DNA of 18,875 bases from Flavobacteriales bacterium UBA1995 (GTDB taxonomy: Bacteria > Bacteroidota > Bacteroidia > Flavobacteriales_D > Sanyastnellaceae). Positions 1-8,377 of the stretch are shown one piece after another; within the stretch, counting starts at the first letter, position 1; each line of letters opens with the position of its first letter. A program made the translations under genes and the position numbers. The notes below the pieces were generated by a model. That model searched no databases and was not told the origin of the DNA. It was given only the letters and a program-made list of their open reading frames with translations. The stretch covers positions 1 through 18,875 of the forward strand of contig DDCX01000010.1 of NCBI GenBank assembly GCA_002336475.1. Direction: 5' to 3'.

Positions 1-332
1 CACTACCTCCTTCGGGACTGCCATATCAATTTGTCAATTTCGCGTTCTCTAATCGCCACATTAGTTCTCTGAATCGTCATAACGCAAGCTGAAAAGCCCA
101 GCATTTAATTTAACAACCGCTCCATACCATGTGTGGAGCAACAATGTTTCGAATTGCTGACGAGTCTTTTTCAACAGACAACCTTATGTCAAAAACAGAA
201 CCACCACCCTCCCTTTGCAAGCACGAAAATCCCTCACCATGACTACCTGGCCCGGCAAAAAGATCTAATACTGGCGTTGACTGATTACCAACACTCTAAA
301 TCAACATAACATTTGATTCATATTCGAGAATT
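1..332. other. Gene-poor left edge, downstream of the RT operon
   Basis: No convincing gene lies in these 332 bases. It is AT-rich and lies downstream of the minus-strand RT operon. It holds one clear hairpin (119-139). On the minus strand an ATG at 24-22 opens eight codons reading MAVPKEVV before the window edge; this could be the beginning of the next gene, but eight codons cannot establish that. No terminator with a T-run was found after the stop at 333, so transcription from the RT operon may continue through this stretch. Confidence 0.5.
119..139. repeat. Short inverted repeat / hairpin
   Basis: GCTCCA at 119-124 is the exact inverse complement of TGGAGC at 134-139. Pairing continues inward through one G-T wobble and two further pairs, leaving a three-base loop CAT. 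There is no T-run on either side, so it does not look like an intrinsic terminator. It could be an RNA hairpin in the 3' part of the RT operon transcript, or chance. Confidence 0.4.
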
Positions 333-1064
333 TTATTTCAATCCGTCTAAGTTATACGCTGGCCACAAACACCCAAAAACAGAACACAATGTCCTAACAT
401 TGTCTAAGATATGCTCATCATGAAGTTTATCCATTTTCGTAAAGTCGTACTTGATCGGAACTAACTCCTTGGTTTTCTCATCCACCTCTTTTGGATGTTT
501 GTATTTACCGTGATGACGATACACCTCAATTGACTTCGAACCCAATTGACGCTCCTCATCATTAAAACCATCAAATTCCAAAAGCAGAAACGCCTGCTTA
601 TCTGCATTTATACCCTTCTTTTCCTTTTTTTGCTTGCTCTTTACGAATTGGTCAAAACCTCGTTTTTCTGGAGAACGACTACTCTTCTTATTCACTGCAC
701 AGCAAAGGTCTTCAAACACCAATACCCAACGATCGTAATAGTCCTTTCGATCATCAAAAGACATCTTCCCATTAGCCTCCTTCTCATGCAATAAAACCAA
801 CAACTTACCAGCCCTTTCCACAAGATCATCCCTATTGTCTCGGCACTCCTTCTGAATACAAGAGTCAAAGTTGAATGTTACTTTATTCGGATCAATTATT
901 TTCGAAAACAAGCTGGAAAAAGGAGTTTTTATCAATTGGACCCTTTGTTCCTCTTCTTCTTCGAGATTTTTTAATCGCAGTAATCGGCGACGCATGTCAT
1001 CCCGCTCCTTTTCCTGAATGCGCTCATCTCTCTCCTTGCGCAATTGATGCTTCGACTTGCCCAT
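333..1064 (-). CDS. Charged hypothetical protein, accessory to reverse transcriptase
   Basis: This 243-residue protein belongs to no family I recognise. Residues 1-45 are almost all charged, with many Arg, Lys and Glu and a run of five Glu near 35-39, which suggests a long helix or coiled coil. Residues 105-125 contain an aromatic, hydrophobic helix-like stretch (YYDRWVLVFEDLCCAV), 141-151 is a lysine-rich patch that could contact nucleic acid, and the C-terminus is aromatic. There is no signal peptide or membrane segment, so it is probably cytoplasmic. Its ATG lies only 7 bp after the RT stop codon, so the two are very likely co-transcribed. Base composition is AT-rich like the RT and unlike rmuC. 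A role as RT partner or effector is inferred from position alone. Confidence 0.75.
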   Translation of the reverse strand: MGKSKHQLRKERDERIQEKERDDMRRRLLRLKNLEEEEEQRVQLIKTPFSSLFSKIIDPNKVTFNFDSCIQKECRDNRDDLVERAGKLLVLLHEKEANGKMSFDDRKDYYDRWVLVFEDLCCAVNKKSSRSPEKRGFDQFVKSKQKKEKKGINADKQAFLLLEFDGFNDEERQLGSKSIEVYRHHGKYKHPKEVDEKTKELVPIKYDFTKMDKLHDEHILDNVRTLCSVFGCLWPAYNLDGLK

Positions 1065-1071
1065 TGATAAT

Positions 1072-2784
1072 TTAGGTCAACCCACGGGTCAAGTCAGCAA
1101 CAAAACGATCTAGTCGTGCTTTTGAATTCCGAGATCTACAATAAAGCGATCTGGCAATTAATAAGGGCGACTTCTCTGTCCTCAACACATCTAGAACGTC
1201 CAACAGTTCAGATGAGCCATCTTCTACCCTTTTAAGCAAGAGCAAATAATACCCAAGGCGTGCAAGCTCCGAATCACATTTGACCAGACCCTCGATGTGC
1301 TTCGCAATCTCGGACTCCCCTAAAACTGGCACTGTACTGAGCAGAACAAGCAGCTCAAACACAATTTTTTCATGACGCTCATTTACGGCAATAGCGCGAG
1401 AAATAGCATCTGTAAAGCCTAGAACACTCGCACATCCTTCCAGTGCCCAAATGAAGTGATTTGCTCGATGCGGCATTGCTTGAATCATATCAGTCCAAAG
1501 CCGAAGCCAGTCCGCCCCCACAATACACTGACTCAACGTTGCCTGTCCAGAAATTCTCAGCACATCCCGATATCTCCTGAAATAGTGCGCTCTCCTCATC
1601 CATAGCCTTTCCTGAGCCTTATCTAAATGAGGTCCACGAACTTTGCCATGCACGAAAACTAGCTCATTGTAATCAGTCAGAACCTCTTTCGAAAAGTGTT
1701 GCCATTCTGAGAGCCGATCGCTCGGAGACTGTGGCTCTTTATCTAATTCATCAGCAGTTTCACGAAGCCCAGCAGTCCGCGGCGGAAGTACGTCAGAAGC
1801 CTTCTCGGTCGAATGTTCACCAAAACCTTCCTCAAGGCGCAAGGCGACTCCAGAAACAGCAAGAACATCAACTTGTGACGAGTCGTCTATCTCAGCAAGA
1901 CACTGCACTCTTGTTTTGCTAGAATTCAATGTCAACCCAAGCCGCTGGAGTATGATATCTATCTGAACCAAAGCATCCCATGCATCTTTCTCGTCTTTAA
2001 GGAATACATGTATATCATCCACATACCGCATATAAAGAACGTCGGAAGCAATGAGGTCTTCATCAAGACTCGCCAAGAGGAGATTAGCCAAAAATGACGA
2101 AGCACCAGGCCCTTGCGGAATACCCACACCTAGGCACTGAGAGTCCCTAACACCGGACCATTTATACAAGCACTCAAACAGTAAGCTCACAATATCATCA
2201 GGCAGGTCACAGCGCTTTTCGATAGTAGAGCGAAGCACCTCGTGATTAACCGAAGAAAAGAAAGAGGCGATATCCGTTTTCAAACAATATTGGACATCAC
2301 TTCTCTTTTTGATTGTCTTTTGTTTCAATTCAAAATTACTCCAGCCAACCTGGTAACGCTCAAAAAAATAAAACTTCAGTGGACGATCGGAGACCAATAC
2401 CTCCTGTGCTTTCCACGCGACCTCTTCTTTGACGACTTGACCAAAAACAAATTCATCTAAGCCTTGCAAAACAGCGTATGACTGACGAGCCAACTCATCA
2501 ATGATACATTGATAAACAATTGCATCCTCCGCATTCAACAGAGTCTTGGGCCTCAAGGTCCCTGATGCCTTCGGCTCAAAGTACTTCAGAGGCGTTCGAG
2601 GGTAAAAATCACCTGAACACAACTCTTCAGAAAGCCTTGCCAGATTTCCCTGAAGATCAGCTTCAAACAAAAAGAAACCAGAGCGCCCCAATTCATCCGG
2701 CTGATAGAAATCACGAACACATCGCTCATAGGCCAAACGTAGGTTGTCCAACCCAAATACCTGACTTCTGGCTTCTTCTGTCAT
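1072..2784 (-). CDS. Reverse transcriptase with helical C-terminal domain (candidate defence RT)
   Basis: RNA-directed DNA polymerase of about 570 residues. Numbered from the ATG at 2784, the fingers/palm signatures are in order: RPKTLLNAEDAIVYQ near 78-92, catalytic-Asp motif LKTDIASFF at 168-176, GIPQGPGASSFLANLLL at 221-237, the YVDD active site at 254-257 and an NSSKTRV motif near 287-293. A hydrophilic linker (about 311-370) leads to a mostly helical C-terminal region of about 200 residues. There is no maturase/HNH or integrase domain and no group II intron was seen, which argues against an intron RT or a retrotransposon. The layout resembles the Abi/UG (DRT) RTs of phage defence, but I cannot assign a group. 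Longer readings of the frame begin inside rmuC; the start at 2784, 34 bp after the rmuC stop, is preferred. The gene is AT-richer than rmuC. Confidence 0.88.
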   Translation of the reverse strand: MTEEARSQVFGLDNLRLAYERCVRDFYQPDELGRSGFFLFEADLQGNLARLSEELCSGDFYPRTPLKYFEPKASGTLRPKTLLNAEDAIVYQCIIDELARQSYAVLQGLDEFVFGQVVKEEVAWKAQEVLVSDRPLKFYFFERYQVGWSNFELKQKTIKKRSDVQYCLKTDIASFFSSVNHEVLRSTIEKRCDLPDDIVSLLFECLYKWSGVRDSQCLGVGIPQGPGASSFLANLLLASLDEDLIASDVLYMRYVDDIHVFLKDEKDAWDALVQIDIILQRLGLTLNSSKTRVQCLAEIDDSSQVDVLAVSGVALRLEEGFGEHSTEKASDVLPPRTAGLRETADELDKEPQSPSDRLSEWQHFSKEVLTDYNELVFVHGKVRGPHLDKAQERLWMRRAHYFRRYRDVLRISGQATLSQCIVGADWLRLWTDMIQAMPHRANHFIWALEGCASVLGFTDAISRAIAVNERHEKIVFELLVLLSTVPVLGESEIAKHIEGLVKCDSELARLGYYLLLLKRVEDGSSELLDVLDVLRTEKSPLLIARSLYCRSRNSKARLDRFVADLTRGLT

Positions 2785-2818
2785 TTGATCAACTGTAAAT
2801 TTATTCAATTCAGTTGTC

Positions 2819-4120
2819 TTATAACCCTCGCTGCTCACCCTCTTGCTGCTGCAACGCATCGAATCTAATTGGACCGCTCGGAGCATACAAATCTGGCAAA
2901 CCAGCAATCTGAGTTGCGTCAAGGGCTTCGAGTTTGCGGCCAGAAGGCAAGATGCGACTTTCCCATGAGCCGACAGCGCTATCATATGCTTCAGATGCGC
3001 CCTTTAGGCCCTTCCCCACCTTCACGAGGTGACCGGCGAAAGCGGCCAAGCGGCTATGGAGCTCTTTTCCCGCAGCGATGATTTTCTGGGCATTCTCTGT
3101 CACACTGTGCTGTTGCCAAGACAAGGCCACCGACTTCAGCACGGCCAGCAACGTTGTTGGCGTGGCGATAATGATCTTGTTGTCCATCGCATCCTGAAGC
3201 AGCTTCGGGTCCGTCACCATAGCTGTGGACAAAGCGCTCTCCACTTGCATGTAAAGCACCACGAAGTCCGGTGCGTTGTCGAACTGGGCCCAATATGACT
3301 TTCGACTGAGCGCAGTGACGTGCTTGCGCACATCTGCGGCGTGCCGCACAAGAAGACCTTCCCGCTCGGAATCGACCTCGCTCTCGAGGGCACTCAAGTA
3401 AGCATCTAAAGGCAGCTTAGAGTCCACCACAATCTGGCCGCCACCAGGCAAGTTGACCACGAGATCTGGCTTGATTGCGCCACCCTCAGTCTCGGCATAT
3501 ACCTGTTCCGAGAAATCACAGTGGGGCGACATGCCGGAGAACTCCACAACCCGCTTGAGACCGATTTCCCCCCATTTACCACGGACCCGTGGGTTGCGAA
3601 GGGCGTTTACCAAAGCGGTCGTTTCCTTCTGCAAGACGCTATTGCTGGACTTCACATCCGTCATGAGCTGCATCACCTGACCGAACGTCTCTGAGTTGCC
3701 CTTCTCCAAAGAGTTAATCCGCTTGGTGTACTGCTCCAGAGCAGTCTTCATTGGCTTGAGCAATTCCTCGATGGAGGCTTTGCGCTGATCAAGCTCTCCC
3801 TTGGAACTGGTGATCTTCTCCCCCAGCGTCGTCTCGGCCAGCTTCAGGAATCGCTCGGTATTCTGCTGGAGCGCGTCACCTGCAGCTGACTTGAAAGAGT
3901 CCCGCAGCGTCTCCTTGTACGCCTCGACGGCCTCTTCCTTGCCGATTTCGATGGCCTCTAGACGCCCTGTGTGGATTTTCAACTCTGATATCTCTGCGTC
4001 CTTTGCTGTGGTCAGCTCAGCCAGTTGCCGAGCTTGTTTTTCACGACCGATAAGCCGTGCAGCAACCCAGCCGATGAAAAAGAAAAGGATGGCGACTGCC
4101 ACTTTGATTGTAATGTCCAT
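2819..4120 (-). CDS. rmuC: DNA recombination protein RmuC
   Basis: Membrane-anchored RmuC-family protein of 433 residues, a normal length. Residues 5-22 form one hydrophobic N-terminal segment, followed by a long coiled coil (about 25-170). The family core follows, with the RGKWGE signature at 180-185 and a nuclease-like PD...DxK pattern (PD at 218-219, DSK at 233-235). RmuC proteins limit rearrangements at inverted repeats and are predicted nucleases related to the PD-(D/E)XK fold. It sits 32 bp behind the helicase gene and 34 bp ahead of the RT. RmuC is normally a housekeeping gene; its place between a helicase and an RT is either the native neighbourhood of an inserted RT module or a functional association. 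Base composition is higher in G+C than the RT. Confidence 0.93.
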   Translation of the reverse strand: MDITIKVAVAILFFFIGWVAARLIGREKQARQLAELTTAKDAEISELKIHTGRLEAIEIGKEEAVEAYKETLRDSFKSAAGDALQQNTERFLKLAETTLGEKITSSKGELDQRKASIEELLKPMKTALEQYTKRINSLEKGNSETFGQVMQLMTDVKSSNSVLQKETTALVNALRNPRVRGKWGEIGLKRVVEFSGMSPHCDFSEQVYAETEGGAIKPDLVVNLPGGGQIVVDSKLPLDAYLSALESEVDSEREGLLVRHAADVRKHVTALSRKSYWAQFDNAPDFVVLYMQVESALSTAMVTDPKLLQDAMDNKIIIATPTTLLAVLKSVALSWQQHSVTENAQKIIAAGKELHSRLAAFAGHLVKVGKGLKGASEAYDSAVGSWESRILPSGRKLEALDATQIAGLPDLYAPSGPIRFDALQQQEGEQRGL

Positions 4121-4152
4121 GTATAAAGACCTTTAATTGACGCACGAACCTC

Positions 4153-5502
4153 TTAGGCTGCATAAAAATTGATGGCACTGACCGAGCTTTTTGCCCGGGT
4201 CATTGCAGTGTAAAACCACTGCCAATTTTGGAAATGCGGATTCCTCCGCATCCAAATTGGCTTGACAAAAACCGTCTCAAATTCTCGGCCCTGCGCTTTA
4301 TGAGCGGTCATGGCATATCCAAAACGGGCCCGGATGGCATTCATGTGCTCATCGTTGACACTGTTTTGATACTCCCGGTATTTGGGGTTGGTGCGCATGG
4401 CCTCTTCTTTCAGCTTCTTTTCCGCATCCGGACCAATGAGTCCCTTTTCTGAAAAGAGAACATCCAAATTCACAAGAGATCGAACAGGATCCTTGCTCAA
4501 TTCCGTCACCATTTCTACCCCTTGAAAACGGCACCCACCCCACTTGTGGACAGACTCATCCACATCTGTGACATACAAGCGCGTCCCTTTGGGAATGACC
4601 ACCCCCTCGATCATCGACGCTTTGTCGGTCACGAGGTGATCTCCGGTAGAGAGAACACCGTCTTCCCGGTCCATTATGTTCCTCACCCCCTGATTCATGA
4701 AGTTGGCCTCTTTGTTTGAAAAGACGATGGACACCGTTTGAAGAATGGGGTGTTCCGGAGCATCGGACGCCGTGGCCGTAATGGCATTTTCGACCCGATA
4801 CTCCTTGGGCATTCCAACCTGAGTTGCGCTCGACTTCCAATCATAAGAAGCTCCTCCCCGCATCAAATCGATGCACCGTGTGGTCATGTCCCGAATGGGA
4901 GAGTCGTCTTTTTGCCTCATGACCTGTGACAACTCCGAGGTCACCACCCCTGCCCCCTCTCCCCAGAGCTCAGCCATCACCTCCGGTGAGAGCGCATCAG
5001 ACTGCTCCTCGTTCACTGGAGGCAACTGAAACAAATCGCCTACAAACACCATCTTACACACCTTGGCATGCCTCTTTCCATGGGCAATCAAATCGCGCAG
5101 AACGGTAGTCGGGGTCTGAAATCCAGCTTGCCCTCCCATTCTGTTTGGCACCATAGATGCCTCATCAACCAACCACAAAACCTTCTCCTGAACGACCTCC
5201 ATTTTTGGCTCAAACACGACCAGATCACCCTTCTGCATCGGTTTGTATATGGCCTGGTGAATGGTATCACAGGACATGCCAATTCTATCGTGCAGATTCA
5301 TGGCCGCAGAGTTAGTAGGCGCCAAGAAGCGCGTCTTGAAACCCTGCTCAACTGCACGCTGGTGCAACTGTGCCATCATGGTCGACTTCCCTGTACCCGC
5401 ATAACCACGGATGATTGCAACAGAAGGATCATGGTCACCCAAAATGGCTGATGAGCGCTCAAGACAGCGCTTCTGGTCTTCGTTCAGTTCAAATGCACTC
5501 AT
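4153..5502 (-). CDS. SF1 DNA helicase, Dda/RecD-like
   Basis: ATP-dependent DNA helicase of superfamily 1, 449 residues, close in size to phage T4 Dda. Visible motifs in order are a Q-motif-like LNEDQ (6-10), Walker A GYAGTGKST (33-41), Walker B LVDEAS (111-116), motif III GDLFQLPPV (155-163), motif IV LSQVMRQ (191-197), the UvrD_C_2-type motif V GYAMTAHKAQGREFETV (from about 395) and motif VI FYTAMTRAK (430-438). All key residues are present, so it should be active. Family members unwind DNA 5' to 3'. It starts 2 bp after the upstream small gene, so the two are probably translated from one message. Similar stand-alone helicases are also common in ordinary Bacteroidota chromosomes, so it may have no link to defence. 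Confidence 0.9.
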   Translation of the reverse strand: MSAFELNEDQKRCLERSSAILGDHDPSVAIIRGYAGTGKSTMMAQLHQRAVEQGFKTRFLAPTNSAAMNLHDRIGMSCDTIHQAIYKPMQKGDLVVFEPKMEVVQEKVLWLVDEASMVPNRMGGQAGFQTPTTVLRDLIAHGKRHAKVCKMVFVGDLFQLPPVNEEQSDALSPEVMAELWGEGAGVVTSELSQVMRQKDDSPIRDMTTRCIDLMRGGASYDWKSSATQVGMPKEYRVENAITATASDAPEHPILQTVSIVFSNKEANFMNQGVRNIMDREDGVLSTGDHLVTDKASMIEGVVIPKGTRLYVTDVDESVHKWGGCRFQGVEMVTELSKDPVRSLVNLDVLFSEKGLIGPDAEKKLKEEAMRTNPKYREYQNSVNDEHMNAIRARFGYAMTAHKAQGREFETVFVKPIWMRRNPHFQNWQWFYTAMTRAKSSVSAINFYAA

Positions 5503-5504
5503 GA

Positions 5505-5786
5505 TCAGTTCTTAAAAATGGGCCTACTGCTGATGACGAGAAAACGAACAGCCTTTGACGTCAGCACAATTGGCCCCTTCTCAGGCATCACAACCAAACC
5601 TTTTTGCATGAGCTTTCGCGTCATTAGGTTCCAGTCATCCCCAATCAGTTCACGCGCATTTTCAAGCTGCGAATGATTTTGGCAAAGGGTCGCCTCCAAC
5701 CGAAAAGCTTCAAATCCTTGAATCTTAAATTTCTTTTGCGCTTGACTTACCAAAGCCAAATCAAGCAACTGAAGTGCTGCCGCCAT
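5505..5786 (-). CDS. Small winged-helix-like hypothetical protein
   Basis: The reading frame is open from 5924, but the first 46 codons look non-coding and would run into the divergent regulatory region. The internal ATG at 5786 gives 93 residues and has a purine-rich AAGGAG, though about 19 bases upstream. Residues from about 45 to the end (ending in a QKGLVVMPEKGPIVLT-like wing followed by SKAVRFLV) have the helix-helix-strand-strand feel of a winged-helix DNA-binding domain; this is a guess from pattern, not a family match. It is the first gene of the minus-strand run and is only 2 bp from the helicase. Confidence 0.6.
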   Translation of the reverse strand: MAAALQLLDLALVSQAQKKFKIQGFEAFRLEATLCQNHSQLENARELIGDDWNLMTRKLMQKGLVVMPEKGPIVLTSKAVRFLVISSRPIFKN

Positions 5787-5905
5787 ATCATCTGATTCTT
5801 GTGGACTCCTTCTTTTCAAACTGAATGCGCCTTTGAGTGTATGTGTGTGCGTTCTGATGATTTCCGAGCTAACCAAACAAGCTATCCCGCCAAATCCATT
5901 GCAAA

Positions 5906-5958
5906 ACTGAGTCTGGTAATTCACTCAGCCCAGCTCAGTACTTTCACTATTGCGCAAT
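5906..5958. promoter_or_regulatory. Candidate operator repeats between the WYL gene and the helicase run
   Basis: The interval between the divergent genes contains three related half-sites, ACTGAGT (5906-5912), ACTCAG (5923-5928) and CTCAGT (5934-5939). The first pairs as an exact inverted repeat with either of the others. Just beyond is the perfect 10-bp palindrome ATTGCGCAAT (5949-5958). WYL-domain regulators such as BrxR and CapW bind inverted repeats upstream of their own defence operons, so these are plausible binding sites. No protein-DNA evidence exists here. Confidence 0.35.
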
Positions 5959-6030
5959 TACTATATTCAGGCGTCAACATGACGAACCTGCTTTTCGGCC
6001 TTATTCCACACCCTTCTTTCCCAAGCCAGC

Positions 6031-7245
6031 ATGCAATCCCACAAAAACCAAGTCCACCGGCTCGTGCTTATCGATCGCGTGCTGCAACACAATACATTTC
6101 ATGAACCTGCAGGCATGAACAGTAAAGACTTGGAGCAATGTGTCCAAAGCCTCCTCTCAACTTCAGAGGGGCAGCAACTCACCTCCGTCCCCTTTAATGA
6201 ACTGTGGAAGGGAAAAGACGCATTCCGAAAAGACCTCAAATTCATCTTGACCCACTATCCAGAAGTGATGCAAAAAGTGGGGAACAAGCTATGGAGCTAT
6301 TCCAATCGTGGCGCCTCAATTTTTCCCAGGTTTGGAAATATTGAAAAAGACGCGCGCATCCATAGCCTTATCCTATTACTGGATTACATCAAAGAACTCC
6401 CTTTCATTCATGACTTTGATATAGAGCAGAGCATCACCACCCTGAAAAATTGGTACGGATGGTCAACCCCATCAAATGCCAAACCCCTTCGAAATTTCCA
6501 CCATCAATTTTCATCTGAAGACAGCGATGCTTTCAGCAAAAACCACATCATCACGCTACACGAATCATTGGGAATAAACATCGTCGAAATAAAATACACT
6601 TCCTCAAGACAAAACCTCACAAGACATCTCGAATTCCACCCATGGGAATTCCACCAATCCGAAGGTCGATGGTATGTAGCTGGTTTTATATCCGCCGATT
6701 TAGAAGGTAATTATCCAGGTGCGGAGCGCTCAAACTATCCTGGTCTTGTTCTCAAACTCTCGCAAATCCAATCTGTGATCCAGCTGAAAGGCTCCGAAAT
6801 CCAATTAAGACAGTCCCAAAATCTGAACCAACAAAGGCACACGTTTATCACAAGAGACAAGTACCCTACCCTACTTGACTTTCAGAACAGAATCGGTGTA
6901 GGTGGATGGGACCATTCTCTCATTGCCCTCAAAGGACGAGTAGATCTAACCATCGAATTTCGCATCACAGAAAAAGCGTACAAGTACTTCGAATCGACAA
7001 CTCTAGTGAGCTATTGCCGAAAATCTAACGCAACGGAACTCAACGGGTGGATCAAACTCCTTATCCCGATTTTACCAAAAAACAAAGTCAAAGGAACACC
7101 GACCATTTCAACTTTAAACAGAGAACTCATCGACATCCTTCGATCGTATGGGGCCCAAATAGAAATCCTTTCTCCTACCGAACTACGAGACAAGTTCCGA
7201 CAGGAGACAAGACAAGCAGCTTCTTTCTACAAACAAGAACATTAA
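6031..7245 (+). CDS. WYL-domain transcriptional regulator
   Basis: A 404-residue protein with the architecture of WYL regulators. The N-terminus begins with the typical RLVLIDRVLQ helix near 10-19, followed by a roughly 120-residue helical part likely to include the DNA-binding domain. The WYL domain starts near 173 and contains the characteristic core HPWEFHQSEGRWYVAGF (203-219), where GRWYVAGF matches the usual GRWYLxGY block. A WCX-like C-terminal region follows. WYL domains sense ligands such as nucleic acids or nucleotides and often repress phage-defence operons (BREX, CBASS and others). It is divergent from the helicase-RmuC-RT run and convergent with the ATPase pair, so it could control either. 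The ATG at 6031 gives the full conserved N-terminus. Confidence 0.82.
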   Translation: MQSHKNQVHRLVLIDRVLQHNTFHEPAGMNSKDLEQCVQSLLSTSEGQQLTSVPFNELWKGKDAFRKDLKFILTHYPEVMQKVGNKLWSYSNRGASIFPRFGNIEKDARIHSLILLLDYIKELPFIHDFDIEQSITTLKNWYGWSTPSNAKPLRNFHHQFSSEDSDAFSKNHIITLHESLGINIVEIKYTSSRQNLTRHLEFHPWEFHQSEGRWYVAGFISADLEGNYPGAERSNYPGLVLKLSQIQSVIQLKGSEIQLRQSQNLNQQRHTFITRDKYPTLLDFQNRIGVGGWDHSLIALKGRVDLTIEFRITEKAYKYFESTTLVSYCRKSNATELNGWIKLLIPILPKNKVKGTPTISTLNRELIDILRSYGAQIEILSPTELRDKFRQETRQAASFYKQEH

Positions 7246-7309
7246 ACTTTACGGCACACGCCCCTCGTATTTACAACAATATTGTAATAACCATACTCAA
7301 ACACAATAC

Positions 7310-8371
7310 CTAGTTCTTGGCTACAGACTGCACCATAGTCGCCTCGACACCGTTCAGCTTAGTGCTGAGACAACGTTCAACCAAATTCTCCCACTCCGGG
7401 CTAAATACAGTGGTGACCCTCACATCAACAGGTCGGCCATTCCGTTTATCCTCTCGGATGGAGCCAAGTTCATTTGTAAGATCAAACACATTCGGGCCCC
7501 CAGTCAAAAACAACCTCCTCTTCACAGCATTGGCCCCCTTCGCTTGACCATAAGGCATAATACCAAGGACGATCTTCCAAGTCCCACCGTAATACGAACT
7601 CAAATAATCTATTAACCGACTCGCCAATTGCTCCATCAACCGAGAGTCCACCCGCATATTTCGCTTCTTCATCTCCTTTGTAACCCTCCCCACTACGACA
7701 AGCGTATTATTTGAATTCAGTCTCTTCCAACCATCGCTAATCAATGGTTTCAGTTCAGCAATGATCTCCTGCTGCATCAAAACCGTGTCAGCAATTGGCT
7801 CCCCCAGGACATCTTCATGTGTCAACCCTTCAAGCTGCAACGTAAATAAGTCATCTAAGCAAAAATTCCGGTCAGCATCAAAAAGCAACTCCCAAACACT
7901 ACTGAACGCAAACCAACTACGCGACACAAAAATTCCTCCATTCAACTCCGCATCAGCACATGGCGTCAATTCCCAGTGGTCGCCATCCTCAATCAAAAAA
8001 TCAAAGGATGGCCTTCTTCCAGTCAAAACATTGGACGCGAAATAATACTCCAATCCCTTAACTGACACTCCACATGGAATCGAAACAACACAAGACCAAT
8101 CAAGTTCATGCCCTGAATAATCGACCCTGAACTGCGACGTAAACTCATCACAGCCACCTAATTGAACACAACTCTTCAACCCTGACGGGGGCATCTCTCT
8201 AAAATTCAAAAGTCCGCCACCAGCCAACGCTACAACAATCTCATCAGATAACTGACGCTTATCAAAGCTTTGGTAAACCTTAATTCCCAAGGACGCGAAA
8301 AATTCATACCAGTCATCCCATCCCGAATAAACTTGATCCTCTAGAAACTCCTTTCGAATAACAACATCCAT
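7310..8371 (-). CDS. Unrecognised partner protein of the AAA ATPase
   Basis: A 353-residue soluble protein that I cannot assign to a family. It has no signal peptide or membrane segment. The N-terminal 200 residues are rich in aromatic and acidic residues and look like mixed alpha/beta. The C-terminal third reads like an alternating beta/alpha fold: TLVVVGRV (about 225-232), then a helix, KIVLGIMPYGQAKGANAVKR, and VDVRVTTVF near 325. It does not carry the DUF4435/TOPRIM pattern expected of a PARIS AriB effector, nor an obvious nuclease motif. Its ATG is 6 bp after the ATPase stop, so the two form a tight two-gene unit. The gene is AT-rich like the ATPase. A role as effector or sensor working with the ATPase is inference. 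Confidence 0.75.
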   Translation of the reverse strand: MDVVIRKEFLEDQVYSGWDDWYEFFASLGIKVYQSFDKRQLSDEIVVALAGGGLLNFREMPPSGLKSCVQLGGCDEFTSQFRVDYSGHELDWSCVVSIPCGVSVKGLEYYFASNVLTGRRPSFDFLIEDGDHWELTPCADAELNGGIFVSRSWFAFSSVWELLFDADRNFCLDDLFTLQLEGLTHEDVLGEPIADTVLMQQEIIAELKPLISDGWKRLNSNNTLVVVGRVTKEMKKRNMRVDSRLMEQLASRLIDYLSSYYGGTWKIVLGIMPYGQAKGANAVKRRLFLTGGPNVFDLTNELGSIREDKRNGRPVDVRVTTVFSPEWENLVERCLSTKLNGVEATMVQSVAKN

Positions 8372-8377
8372 CTTAAC

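Noticed and set aside
1..24. Start of a further minus-strand gene (ATG at 24, MAVPKEVV)
   Set aside because: Only eight codons are in the window, which is too few to support a gene.
1072..2784. Retron or group II intron reverse transcriptase
   Set aside because: There is no maturase or HNH domain and no intron-like flanks, and the protein carries a long helical C-terminal domain not typical of retron RTs. No msr/msd-like RNA was seen in the 34-base gap upstream.
2785..2985. N-terminal extension of the RT into the end of rmuC
   Set aside because: It would overlap rmuC by about 165 bases, is Cys/Leu-rich with no RT-like features, and a good ATG exists at 2784 after the rmuC stop.
7271..7287. 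AT-rich hairpin TTACAA-CAATA-TTGTAA between the convergent WYL and 353-residue genes
   Set aside because: The stem is only six A/T-rich pairs with no T-run on either side, too weak to call a terminator.
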